Shown in pieces: positions 1 through 7,422 of a DNA stretch of 21,155 nucleotides. The notes beneath the pieces were generated by a model. It saw only the letters and a program-made list of their open reading frames with translations, did no database searches and was not told where the DNA came from. Source of the DNA: Sphingomonadales bacterium UBA6174 (GTDB lineage Bacteria; Pseudomonadota; Alphaproteobacteria; Sphingomonadales; Sphingomonadaceae); the NCBI GenBank assembly GCA_002422945.1, contig DITW01000020.1, positions 1 to 21,155 on the forward strand. The letters are read 5' to 3'. Each line of letters begins with the position of its first letter. Position 1 is the first letter of the stretch. The translations under genes were made by a program, and so were the position numbers.

Positions 1-73
1 TCGGGAAATCGGTCTTCGGCAGGAAGACGGTGTCTTTATAGTCTTCGGTTTTTTGGTGTGAAGTGTCGGTCAT
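1..73 (-). CDS. ileS: Isoleucyl-tRNA synthetase, N-terminal fragment (cut by window edge)
   Basis: Only the first 24 codons are inside the window. They translate to MTDTSHQKTEDYKDTVFLPK followed by TDFP. The stretch DYKDTVFLPKTDFP is the typical N-terminal opening of bacterial class I isoleucyl-tRNA synthetases, which charge tRNA-Ile in the cytoplasm. The ATG lies 11 bases after the ribF stop codon on the same strand. The ribF–ileS order is common in proteobacteria and supports the call. No strong Shine-Dalgarno is visible, so translation may depend on coupling to ribF. The catalytic HIGH and KMSKS motifs lie outside the window and cannot be checked. Confidence 0.85.
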   Translation of the reverse strand, partial: MTDTSHQKTEDYKDTVFLPKTDFP

Positions 74-84
74 GGTCACAGGCT

Positions 85-1026
85 CTAGGCAAGGATGGGG
101 TAATCGGCAAGGATTTGCCGTGCCTGATCGCAATCGGCCCGCATTTGGGCCGTGAGCGCATCAAGACTATCGAATTTTGCTTCCGGGCGGAGATAGGCGA
201 TCAGCTCGATTTCGAGAATCTGATCGTACAGATCGCCCGAGAAATCGAAGAAATGCGTTTCCAGCAATTCAATCGGTGGATCGAAGCTCGGGCGGATGCC
301 GATATTCGCCGCGCCGTTGAGTACGCGCCCATCGGGCAAGCGGCCACGCACAGCATAGATGCCATATTTCGGGCGGACATAATTGCCCAGCACCATATTG
401 GCCGTCGGCATGCCGATGGTGCGGCCCAGCTTTGCGCCATGCTGGATCGCGCCTTCAATCGTAAAGGGGCGGGTGAGCAGCCGTGCGGCGGTCGCGCAGT
501 CACCGTCGCGCAGGGCATCGCGAATGCGGCTGGAGGAAATCACGCCCTCCGCATCGCTTACCGCCGCGACGGTTTCGACGATCAGGCCGTCCGCTTCGCC
601 TTCCTTGTGGAGCAGGTCGACATTGCCATCGCGGCCCTTGCCAAAGGTGAAGTCATCGCCCGTCACCACGGCGCGCGCACCGGCGCGCTGGATCAGCCAG
701 TCATGGATGAAATCCACACCGCTGACGGCCGCCAGTTCCTGCGCGAAATGATAGATCATCATCGCATCCGCGCCCGCCGCCGTGAACAGATGTTCGCGCT
801 GGTTGAGCGTCGTCAGGCGGAATGGGGCGGTGTCTGGCTGAAAATAGCGGATCGGATGCGGATCGAAGGTCGCGACAATCGCTGGACAGCCAAGTTCACG
901 CGCGAGCGCTACCGCCCGCCCGACCACGGCCTGATGGCCGAGGTGGAAGCCGTCGAAATTTCCAAGCGCGATCACGCCGCCGCGCAGCGACTGATCCAGC
1001 CGATCCTGTCCGTGTATTCTTGTCAT
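85..1026 (-). CDS. ribF: Bifunctional riboflavin kinase / FAD synthetase RibF
   Basis: This 313-residue protein phosphorylates riboflavin to FMN and adenylylates FMN to FAD in the cytoplasm. The N-terminal nucleotidyltransferase domain carries ALGNFDGFHLGHQAV (about residues 20–34, the nucleotide-binding GxFDGxHxGH motif) and TGDDFTFGKGRDGN (the conserved DFxFGxxRxG loop). The C-terminal kinase domain carries GRTIGMPTANM (the PTAN motif) and ETHFFDF with its catalytic-region acidic residues. Length and domain order are usual for RibF. The start is the ATG 11 bases downstream of the folA stop. Its Shine-Dalgarno is weak, which suggests coupling to folA. ileS follows 11 bases later. The long open frame on the opposite strand is only its antisense shadow. 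Confidence 0.96.
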   Translation of the reverse strand: MTRIHGQDRLDQSLRGGVIALGNFDGFHLGHQAVVGRAVALARELGCPAIVATFDPHPIRYFQPDTAPFRLTTLNQREHLFTAAGADAMMIYHFAQELAAVSGVDFIHDWLIQRAGARAVVTGDDFTFGKGRDGNVDLLHKEGEADGLIVETVAAVSDAEGVISSSRIRDALRDGDCATAARLLTRPFTIEGAIQHGAKLGRTIGMPTANMVLGNYVRPKYGIYAVRGRLPDGRVLNGAANIGIRPSFDPPIELLETHFFDFSGDLYDQILEIELIAYLRPEAKFDSLDALTAQMRADCDQARQILADYPILA

Positions 1027-1037
1027 GACGGGCGGGG

Positions 1038-1541
1038 CTATAGGGGCTTTACGCGCGTCTTGCCAGTGTCACGAAGCGCGAGTGTCACGAAACTATAGCC
1101 GTCATGATCCTCGCGCGCGGTCTCTTTCCAGACCTTTTCATCGAACGGGGGCATGAACGCATCGCCCTGCACCTCCAGATCGACTTCGGTCAGTTCGATC
1201 CCATCGGCGCGCGCCATGAACAGGTTGAAGATTTCCGCCCCACCGATGATCCAGATGGCTTTGGGGTCGCCTTGGTTGGCCACTGCCAAGGCTTCATCCG
1301 CACTATAGGCGGCTTCTGCCCCTTCGCGCTGCCAATCGGTATCGCGGGTGAGGACGATATGGCGACGACCGGGCAAAGGCTTTGGGAAGCTTTCAAACGT
1401 CTTGCGCCCCATTACCATCGGCTGGCCCATGGTCAGCGCCTTGAACCGCTTGAGATCGGCGGGGAGATGCCAAGGCAGTTGGCCGTCAAGGCCGATGACG
1501 CCGTTAGTGGCGCGGGCGAGAATGAAGATGATCGGTGGCAT
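1038..1541 (-). CDS. folA: Dihydrofolate reductase
   Basis: This 167-residue protein reduces dihydrofolate to tetrahydrofolate with NADPH and is the target of trimethoprim-type drugs. It begins MPPIIFILARATNGVIG, the usual DHFR first strand and Met20-loop region. LPWHLPADLK follows, with Asp29 at the position of the E. coli catalytic Asp27. MGRKTFESF and IIGGAEIF are the NADPH-binding motifs, and ELTEVD contains the conserved substrate-side Thr. The open frame continues 68 codons upstream, but that part overlaps the neighbouring small membrane protein and has no DHFR character, so the start at 1541 is preferred. It sits 46 bases after that gene's stop and 11 bases before ribF, in a likely operon. 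Confidence 0.96.
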   Translation of the reverse strand: MPPIIFILARATNGVIGLDGQLPWHLPADLKRFKALTMGQPMVMGRKTFESFPKPLPGRRHIVLTRDTDWQREGAEAAYSADEALAVANQGDPKAIWIIGGAEIFNLFMARADGIELTEVDLEVQGDAFMPPFDEKVWKETAREDHDGYSFVTLALRDTGKTRVKPL

Positions 1542-1587
1542 GACTAAAAGCACTAGCCCGGGTGGGCGCGGAAGGAAAGGTCGCGCC

Positions 1588-1809
1588 TTATTTTGCGGCG
1601 GCCTTGTCCCGGATGCTGTCGAACAAGACGCCGCCCGCGATGAACACCGAGAAGGTGCATACTGAGAAGAACACCCAGCCGATATTGCCCGGATATTGAT
1701 GCAGATAATGTTCACCGCGTTCGACCGCGCCGACGGACAGCGCATAAATCACCGCACATGCTTCAAAGCGGGTTTTGATCTGAAAGAGGCGGGCGATTTT
1801 TCTTAACAT
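1588..1809 (-). CDS. Small single-pass membrane protein, function unknown
   Basis: This predicted protein has 73 residues. It has a basic N-terminus (MLRKIARLFQIKTRFEA), a first moderately hydrophobic stretch (ACAVIYALSVGAV) and one clear membrane segment near residues 42–62 (NIGWVFFSVCTFSVFIAGGV), ending in a charged tail. I recognise no family. Co-orientation with folA–ribF–ileS and the short gap suggest it is the first gene of that operon. There is no Shine-Dalgarno before its ATG. The predicted -24/-12 promoter would start transcription almost at the ATG, so a leaderless message is possible. Translation in vivo is not proven; codon use looks like that of its neighbours. Confidence 0.6.
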   Translation of the reverse strand: MLRKIARLFQIKTRFEACAVIYALSVGAVERGEHYLHQYPGNIGWVFFSVCTFSVFIAGGVLFDSIRDKAAAK

Positions 1810-1820
1810 GAAAATCTACT

Positions 1821-1836
1821 AGCAAACACCGTGCCA
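1821..1836 (-). promoter_or_regulatory. Candidate sigma-54 (-24/-12) promoter
   Basis: On the minus strand this reads TGGCACG-GTGT-TTGCT, an exact match to the RpoN consensus TGGCACG-N4-TTGCW. The GG is at 1835–1834 and the GC at 1823–1822. The implied start point is about 1810–1811, next to the ATG of the small membrane protein at 1809. A chance match is possible, and whether this organism encodes RpoN cannot be seen here. Confidence 0.4.
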
Positions 1837-1873
1837 ATCCCGGAAAATCGCGATTCCGCTATTAACAGATATA

Positions 1874-1889
1874 GTTAACTGTAAATTAA
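1874..1889 (-). promoter_or_regulatory. Candidate CtrA-binding site
   Basis: The minus strand reads TTAA-TTTACAG-TTAAC, the full alphaproteobacterial CtrA consensus TTAA-N7-TTAAC. Further TTAA motifs lie at 1862, 1917 and 1926 in the same AT-rich gap upstream of the folA operon. AT-richness raises the chance of accidental matches. Confidence 0.35.
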
Positions 1890-1948
1890 TCCGACAGTTT
1901 TTGAGGTTAATAGGCCCATTTTGCGTTAACTATTGCGCATTTTTTGCC

Positions 1949-2440
1949 TTATTCTTCAGGGCCGATCAACGGGCGAAACTCGTCAAGAATGGCATGATAA
2001 AGCGCCTGTTTGAACGGCACGATCAATTGCGGCACCTGTTCCGGTTCGGCCCAGCGCCATGCGCGAAATTCCTGATGCTCGGTCATGATGTTCACATCGT
2101 CATCACTGCCCAAAAAGCGCATCAGGAACCAGAACTGCCGCTGGCCACGATATTTGCCTTTCCACAAGGTGCCGATCAGATCATCCGGCAGGTCGTAAAA
2201 ATGCTCCTCAGACGATTGCGCGATCAGGCGAATCAGGTCCGCGCGGATGCCGGTTTCCTCGCCGACCTCACGGATGGCGGCATCGAGCGGGGCCTCGCCC
2301 TTGTCCACCCCGCCTTGCGGCATCTGCCATGCATCGGCGCTGCTGTCTGCGCGCTGGCCTACGAAAACCAGACCTTCGCGGTTCAGCAACATGATCCCGG
2401 CGCAGGGGCGGTAGGGCAAATGAGCAAAGCTGTTCGACAT
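1949..2440 (-). CDS. rppH: RNA pyrophosphohydrolase (Nudix)
   Basis: This 163-residue Nudix hydrolase should remove pyrophosphate from the 5' end of mRNAs and so start decay; the alphaproteobacterial members are also known as IalA/NudH-type proteins. The Nudix box spans residues 43–65: GGVDKGE, then REVGEETGI, fitting G-x5-E-x7-RE-x2-EE-x-G. YRPCAGIMLLN near the start and GQRQFWFLMRF in the middle are typical of RppH rather than MutT. The reading frame is open upstream to a GTG at 2482, but AGGAA lies just before the ATG at 2440 and the resulting length fits the family. It is divergent from korA across about 200 bases. Confidence 0.9.
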   Translation of the reverse strand: MSNSFAHLPYRPCAGIMLLNREGLVFVGQRADSSADAWQMPQGGVDKGEAPLDAAIREVGEETGIRADLIRLIAQSSEEHFYDLPDDLIGTLWKGKYRGQRQFWFLMRFLGSDDDVNIMTEHQEFRAWRWAEPEQVPQLIVPFKQALYHAILDEFRPLIGPEE

Positions 2441-2636
2441 CGGGATTCCTGATCTGGCGTGATATTGATGGGCTGGTTTCACTTTACCAGTTTTCGATCA
2501 AGCGCAAATTGAGCTAGAACCCAAGTCTTTCTGGGAGAGGGTGCAGCATTTCTTCATTGAGGAGAGGCCTGCTCTGTCCTAGGGGAGTGGAGCAAAGTGG
2601 CAATTGACTTGCCATATAACGACGCAGGAAATTGGA

Positions 2637-4511
2637 ATGGCATCAGTCGCTCAGACGCTGGAATCCGGCAGTTCCGCCGCAATTCAGAATGACGAATCAA
2701 TCGTTGTCCGCTTCGCAGGCGATAGTGGCGACGGCATGCAGCTTACGGGTGGGCAGTTCACGCTTTCATCCGCGTTGTCGGGCAATGACTTTGCGACATT
2801 CCCGGATTTCCCCGCTGAAATTCGCGCACCGCAGGGCACGACCTTTGGCGTGTCGGCGTTCCAGATCAATTTCGGTTCGGGCGCGATCGATACGCCGGGC
2901 GATGCGCCGGATGTGCTGGTCGCGATGAACCCGGCGGCGTTGAAGACCAATGTCGGCAATTTGAAGCCGGGTGGCTTGATCATCGCCGATGAAGGCGAAT
3001 TCACCGCCCGCAACCTCACCAAGGCCGGTTACACGGTCAACCCGCTCGATGATGGCAGCCTCAATAAATGGGTGCTCGTCAAGTTCAACATTTCCCAGCT
3101 CACCCTTGATGCGGTTAAGCCCTTCGGCCTTGGCAACAAAGAGGCGCTGCGCTGCAAGAATATGTGGACGCTCGGTCTGGCGCTCTGGATGTTCGACCGT
3201 GATCGTCAGCCGATGATCGATTGGCTGAACGGCAAGTTCAAGAAGAACCAAGTGCTGGCCGATGCCAATATCGCCGCGCTGAACGCGGGCCATGCCTATG
3301 GTGAAACCATCGAAATCGGTGGTCAGGTCAAGCGGCATCACGTCAATCCGTCACCGGTCGCGCCGGGCCTGTATCGCACCATCACGGGTGCAGAGGCCGT
3401 GGCTTATGGTTTGGTCGCAGGCGCGCAATTGGCGAGCATGCCGATGTTCTTCGGCGGCTATCCGATCACGCCTGCGTCCTCGATCCTGCATTATCTGTCG
3501 GCGCTCAAGGAATATGGGATCACCACATTCCAGGCGGAAGACGAAATCGCCGCCATCGCCTCGGCCATTGGCGCAAGCTATGCGGGCCAATTGGGCGTGA
3601 CCTCGTCTTCGGGGCCGGGGATCGCGTTGAAGGGCGAGGCCATGGGTCTGGCGATCATGACCGAGCTGCCGCTCGTCATCGTCAACAGCCAGCGTGGCGG
3701 TCCGTCGACCGGCCTGCCGACCAAGACCGAGCAATCGGATTTGTATCAGGCGGTCTATGGCCGCAACGGCGATGCGCCGATGCCGGTGATCGCCGCGCGT
3801 TCGCCTTCGGATGCGTTTGACTGCGCGATTGAGGCGGTGCGGATCGCGGTGCAATATATGACCCCGGTCATGTTGTTAACGGATGGCTATATCGGCAATG
3901 CGGCAGAGCCTTGGGCTGTGCCGGATATGTCGACCTACAAGCCGTTCCCGGTCAAGTTCCTCGACCATGTGCCGGAAGGCGGGTTCAAGCCGTTCTCCCG
4001 CGAGGAAAAGCTTGCGCGGCCTTGGGTCAAGCCGGGGACGCCGGGCCTGATCCATCGCATCGGCGGGATCGAAAAGCAGATCGACACCGGTCATATCGAT
4101 TATTCGCCTGCCAACCACCAAGCTATGACCGACATCCGCAAGGCCAAGGTCGATGGCGTCGCCAACAGCATTCCCGATCAGGATGTGTGCATCGGCGCGG
4201 CGGGCGGCAAGCTCGCGGTCGTCGGCTGGGGTTCGACCTATGGCGCGATCCATCAGGCCGTCAGCCGCGCCCGCGCCAAGGGTCTGGACGTGAGCCATAT
4301 CCACATCCGCCACATCTGGCCGATGCCGAAGAATCTGGGCGAATTGCTGCACAGCTATGATAAGGTCATCGTGCCGGAAATGAACACGGGCCAGTTGAAG
4401 ACCGTGCTGCGCGATCAATATCTGGTTGATGCCAAGCCTGTGAACAAGGTTTCCGGCCAGCCATTCACCATCACCGAACTTGAAGCTGCCATTGAGGGAG
4501 CACTCGCATGA
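2637..4511 (+). CDS. korA: 2-oxoacid:ferredoxin oxidoreductase, fused gamma/alpha subunit
   Basis: This 624-residue protein is the larger subunit of a two-subunit 2-oxoglutarate- or other 2-oxoacid:acceptor oxidoreductase. The enzyme decarboxylates the 2-oxoacid oxidatively to an acyl-CoA and passes electrons to ferredoxin. The gamma-like domain comes first (about residues 20–190, with FAGDSGDGMQLTGGQF). The alpha domain follows, with GGYPITPASS (Tyr275), the conserved YPITP motif involved in substrate/CoA binding, and GLPTKTEQSDLYQAVYGRNGD. Fused gamma-alpha architecture is the usual Kor form. The ATG at 2637 has AGGAAA at a good distance and is preferred over an in-frame TTG at 2604. The stop overlaps korB by four bases. 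Confidence 0.95.
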   Translation: MASVAQTLESGSSAAIQNDESIVVRFAGDSGDGMQLTGGQFTLSSALSGNDFATFPDFPAEIRAPQGTTFGVSAFQINFGSGAIDTPGDAPDVLVAMNPAALKTNVGNLKPGGLIIADEGEFTARNLTKAGYTVNPLDDGSLNKWVLVKFNISQLTLDAVKPFGLGNKEALRCKNMWTLGLALWMFDRDRQPMIDWLNGKFKKNQVLADANIAALNAGHAYGETIEIGGQVKRHHVNPSPVAPGLYRTITGAEAVAYGLVAGAQLASMPMFFGGYPITPASSILHYLSALKEYGITTFQAEDEIAAIASAIGASYAGQLGVTSSSGPGIALKGEAMGLAIMTELPLVIVNSQRGGPSTGLPTKTEQSDLYQAVYGRNGDAPMPVIAARSPSDAFDCAIEAVRIAVQYMTPVMLLTDGYIGNAAEPWAVPDMSTYKPFPVKFLDHVPEGGFKPFSREEKLARPWVKPGTPGLIHRIGGIEKQIDTGHIDYSPANHQAMTDIRKAKVDGVANSIPDQDVCIGAAGGKLAVVGWGSTYGAIHQAVSRARAKGLDVSHIHIRHIWPMPKNLGELLHSYDKVIVPEMNTGQLKTVLRDQYLVDAKPVNKVSGQPFTITELEAAIEGALA

Positions 4512-5548
4512 ACGATATGACCACTATCGCCAAGACGACGCCTAAGGATTGGGAAACCGATCAGGAAGTGCGCTGGTGCCCGGGCTGCGGCGACTATGCC
4601 ATTTTGAAGGCGGTGCAACGCACGATGCCGGAACTGGGCGTCAGCCCGGAAAAAACCGTGTTCGTATCGGGCATCGGCTGCTCGTCGCGCTTCCCATATT
4701 ATATGGAAACCTATGGCTTCCACACCATTCACGGTCGCGCCTGCGCGGTCGCGACGGGGGTGAAGCTCGCGAATCCGGAACTGGATGTGTGGATCATCAC
4801 CGGCGATGGCGATGCGCTGTCGATCGGTGGCAACCACACGATGCACCTGCTGCGCCGCAATCTGAACTGCCAGTTGCTGCTGTTCAACAACGAGATTTAC
4901 GGCCTGACCAAGGGGCAATATTCGCCGACCAGCCAGGTGGGCACGAAGAGCCCGTCGACGCCATTCGGTTCGGTCGATCGTCCGGCCACGCCTTGCGCCT
5001 TTGCGATGGGTGCGGGCGCGCGTTTCATTGCGCGGGCGATTGATACGAACAAGAATTTGCCGTCGGTGTTGAAGGCTGCCCATGCCCATCAGGGCGCGGC
5101 ATTCGTTGAAATCTTCCAGAATTGCATCGTCTATAATGACGATGTGTTCGCGCCGTTCACCGAAAAGGCCAATGCCGGTCCGCACCAGCTATGGCTGGAA
5201 CATGGCAAGCCGATGCTGTTCGACGGCGGCAAGCAGGGCATCGCCCTCGACCGCAAGGAACTCCATCTCAAGACGGTCGATGTTGTGGATGGCGATTGGG
5301 AAGCGGCGGGCGTCATTGTCCATGATGTTAAGAACCGCTCGGTCGCCCATATGCTGATCGACCTGCGTCTGGTCGATGGCTTCCCCATTGCGTTGGGCGT
5401 GATCTTCGACGATCCGCGCCCGACCTATGACAGCGCCGTCATCGCCCAAAATCTCGAAGTCTCGAAGGGCAAGACCCCGGACCTGCAAAGCCTGCTCGCC
5501 AAGGGGCAGACCTGGACGGTCGAGAAGGACAACACTGTTTTCGGTTAA
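4508..5548 (+). CDS. korB: 2-oxoacid:ferredoxin oxidoreductase, beta subunit
   Basis: This 346-residue thiamine-diphosphate subunit completes the KorAB enzyme. CPGCGDY (Cys24, Cys27), GIGCSSR (Cys58) and FQNC (Cys206) supply the four cysteines expected to hold the [4Fe-4S] cluster. GDGDALSIGGNH (from Gly99) followed by NNEIYGLTKGQ is the TPP/Mg-binding motif. The ATG overlaps the korA stop as ATGA, so the subunits are translationally coupled. A second ATG three codons on is also possible. Substrate cannot be read from sequence; 2-oxoglutarate is the usual inference for this subfamily in aerobic alphaproteobacteria. A strong terminator follows 25 bases later. Confidence 0.95.
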   Translation: MNDMTTIAKTTPKDWETDQEVRWCPGCGDYAILKAVQRTMPELGVSPEKTVFVSGIGCSSRFPYYMETYGFHTIHGRACAVATGVKLANPELDVWIITGDGDALSIGGNHTMHLLRRNLNCQLLLFNNEIYGLTKGQYSPTSQVGTKSPSTPFGSVDRPATPCAFAMGAGARFIARAIDTNKNLPSVLKAAHAHQGAAFVEIFQNCIVYNDDVFAPFTEKANAGPHQLWLEHGKPMLFDGGKQGIALDRKELHLKTVDVVDGDWEAAGVIVHDVKNRSVAHMLIDLRLVDGFPIALGVIFDDPRPTYDSAVIAQNLEVSKGKTPDLQSLLAKGQTWTVEKDNTVFG

Positions 5549-5572
5549 GTGGTTTCACTGAACCGCAAAAGG

Positions 5573-5605
5573 GGCGCTGCCGAGAGATCGGCGGCGCCTT
5601 TTTTT
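5573..5605 (+). terminator. Intrinsic terminator after korAB
   Basis: An 11-bp stem (5573–5583 with 5588–5598, one G-T pair) closes a GAGA tetraloop and is followed directly by seven T residues. This is a textbook rho-independent terminator for korA–korB. Confidence 0.93.
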
Positions 5606-5620
5606 GTTTGGGCGCTATTG

Positions 5621-5735
5621 TTTGTCCCTCAAACGCCGGGCGCGGGCATCCGCCCGCTTGGCTACGCCGCAATAAGCTCGGGCGCGCGTTCGGCCTTGCG
5701 GCGGCCGTTCGGCCTTGCGGCGCTGCCGCCGTTGG
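5621..5735 (+). repeat. Dispersed GC-rich repeat, copy 1
   Basis: It begins TTTGTCCCTCAAACGCCGGG and matches 13641–13738 almost base for base through ATAAGCTCGGGCG. It contains the hairpin GCGGGC-ATCC-GCCCGC. Unlike copy 2, its GTTCGGCCTTGCGGCG segment is present twice in tandem (about 5689–5725). It lies directly after the korB terminator. I recall similar repeats in other sphingomonad genomes, but this was not searched. Confidence 0.85.
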
Positions 5736-5748
5736 TTCTTCCCCCCTT

Positions 5749-5810
5749 CGTCATGCTGAACTTGTTTCAGCATCTTTGCGCATGGACCCTGAAACAAGTT
5801 CAGGGTGACG
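5749..5810 (+). repeat. Double-palindrome intergenic element
   Basis: Two 26-base arms, 5749–5774 and 5785–5810, are inverted relative to each other and differ at only four positions. Each arm is itself a palindrome: TGCTGAA…TTCAGCA in the left arm and CCCTGAA…TTCAGGG in the right. The four differences are paired, so base pairing inside each arm is kept. It resembles the short palindromic elements often seen between sphingomonad genes (REP/BIME-like). The rest of 5606–5920 shows no gene. Confidence 0.85.
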
Positions 5811-5920
5811 AGATAAGGGTGAGAGAGGGGATGAGTTGCGGAGAACTGCATGGCGACAGGAAGGGGTCGCTAACCCTTGTAACCGGTGGACTTTATCGCT
5901 CAACGGGATAGTGAAGCGTG

Positions 5921-7342
5921 ATGACCCAATCATCGTCCGCACCTCATGCCGCCCCCGTCATTCTCTGGCTCCGTCAGGATTTGCGCCTGTCCGATCAGGC
6001 GGCATTGGTCGCTACCGTCGATAGCGGGCATCCGGTGTTGCCGGTCTATGTCCTCGACGATGCGGGTGCGGGGGATTATGCGGTCACGGGGGCGGGGAGA
6101 TGGTGGCTGCATCACAGCCTGTCCGCCTTTGATGCGAGTCTCAGGGCCAAGGGATCGCGCCTGATCCTTCGCAAAGGGAATAGCGCGGATGTCCTCGCCC
6201 AATTGGCGGCAGAGACCGGCGCGGTGGCGGTGCATGCGACCCGCCATTATGAACCATGGCACAAGGCCGCCGAACAGGCCGTGGCGGCGCGCCTGAAACT
6301 CCATATGCATGAAGGCGCGGTGCTATATCCGCCTGCGCTGGTGCGCTCGAAAACGGACAGCCGCTATCGCATGTTCACCCCTTGGTGGAAGGCACTGCTC
6401 CAGCATATGCCGCCGCCCAAGCCCTTGGCCGCGCCACAGGCCATCCCTGCGCCGACCCTCTGGCCTTCAAATGATGCGCTGGATGACTGGTCGTTATTGC
6501 CGCGCAACCCCGATTGGGCGGCGTCATTTGGCGAGTATTGGCAGCCGGGCGAAGAGGCAGCTAAACAGCGGTTGCGCGATTTTCTGCCGCATATCGATGC
6601 CTATAATGAGGACCGGAACTTTCCCGGCAAGGCGATGGGCGTGTCGCGCCTTTCGCCGCATCTGCATTTCGGGGAAATCTCGCCCGCGCTCATCTGGCAT
6701 GTCGCGGCACGCGAAGCGGGCGAGGGCGCTGCGCCTTATTTGCGCGAGGTCGGCTGGCGCGATTTCGGGATCAATATGATCGATCAGTCCCCGGATTATG
6801 GTTGGGTCGATGGCCGCGCGGCGCGGGGCGCGTTTCCATGGCGCAGGCCGGATCAGGATGAGGCCGCCGCCCGTGACCTCAAGGCATGGCAGCGCGGCAT
6901 GACCGGCTATCCGATCATCGATGCCGGGATGCGGGAATTATGGGCCACCGGCTATGTCCACAATCGCATTCGGATGCTGGTCGCGAGCTTTCTCGTCAAG
7001 CATCTCTTGATTGACTGGCGCTGCGGCGAACGCTGGTTCTGGGATAAGTTGGTCGATGCCGATTACGGCAATAATTCGGTCGGTTGGCAGTGGATCGCCG
7101 GGACCGGGTTTGAATCCAATCCCTTTGGCCGGATCATGGCGCCCTTGGGCCAATCGGAGAAGTTCGATTGCGGTGCCTATATTCGGTTATGGGTGCCGGA
7201 ACTGGCGGATTTGCGCGATCCTTATATCCATGATCCGGAGGAATTCGGGGTCCGGCCCAAAGCCTATCCGCGCAAGATCATCGGCCATATGGCGGCGCGG
7301 ACGCGGGCGATGGCAGCGTCTTCGCAGTTGCAAAAAAATTGA
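5921..7342 (+). CDS. phrB: Deoxyribodipyrimidine photolyase (class I CPD type)
   Basis: This 473-residue FAD enzyme repairs cyclobutane pyrimidine dimers using blue light. Residues about 12–130 form the N-terminal alpha/beta antenna domain (VILWLRQDLRLSDQAAL). The C-terminal FAD and DNA-binding part holds FPGKAMGVSRLSPHLHFGE, GWRDFGINM, GMTGYPIIDAGMRELWATG, HNRIRMLVASFLVKH and NNSVGWQWIAGTG, in the order expected of class I photolyases. Cryptochrome-like relatives cannot be fully excluded, but these motifs fit a repair enzyme. ATG at 5921 is chosen over a GTG one codon earlier; neither has a strong Shine-Dalgarno. The upstream gap is repeat-rich, so phrB appears to be a single-gene unit. Confidence 0.94.
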   Translation: MTQSSSAPHAAPVILWLRQDLRLSDQAALVATVDSGHPVLPVYVLDDAGAGDYAVTGAGRWWLHHSLSAFDASLRAKGSRLILRKGNSADVLAQLAAETGAVAVHATRHYEPWHKAAEQAVAARLKLHMHEGAVLYPPALVRSKTDSRYRMFTPWWKALLQHMPPPKPLAAPQAIPAPTLWPSNDALDDWSLLPRNPDWAASFGEYWQPGEEAAKQRLRDFLPHIDAYNEDRNFPGKAMGVSRLSPHLHFGEISPALIWHVAAREAGEGAAPYLREVGWRDFGINMIDQSPDYGWVDGRAARGAFPWRRPDQDEAAARDLKAWQRGMTGYPIIDAGMRELWATGYVHNRIRMLVASFLVKHLLIDWRCGERWFWDKLVDADYGNNSVGWQWIAGTGFESNPFGRIMAPLGQSEKFDCGAYIRLWVPELADLRDPYIHDPEEFGVRPKAYPRKIIGHMAARTRAMAASSQLQKN

Positions 7343-7367
7343 CACAAATGGGCTTGCTCTAATTTAT
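7339..7367 (+). promoter_or_regulatory. Possible promoter of the polyamine transporter operon
   Basis: A perfect -35 hexamer TTGACA at 7339–7344 overlaps the phrB stop codon. Seventeen bases on, ATTTAT (7362–7367) is a weak -10. It lies 56 bases before the first gene of the operon. The -10 assignment is uncertain. Confidence 0.35.
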
Positions 7368-7422
7368 CAATGTCATAAGCTGCCCTAACATTAAGACGCC
7401 ATGACATCTCAGGAGTCGAGCT

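Noticed and set aside
58..1098. Long open frame of 346 codons on the plus strand
   Set aside because: It is antisense to ribF, whose nucleotidyltransferase and kinase motifs are unmistakable. The plus-strand product shows no family motif.
1542..1745. N-terminal extension of folA by 68 codons
   Set aside because: It overlaps the small membrane protein in another frame, is Cys/Ser/Arg-rich without DHFR similarity, and the ATG at 1541 gives the canonical N-terminus.
5549..5911. A 120-codon frame in the gap between korB and phrB
   Set aside because: It runs through the terminator, the dispersed repeat and the double palindrome; its translation is repeat-derived low-complexity sequence.
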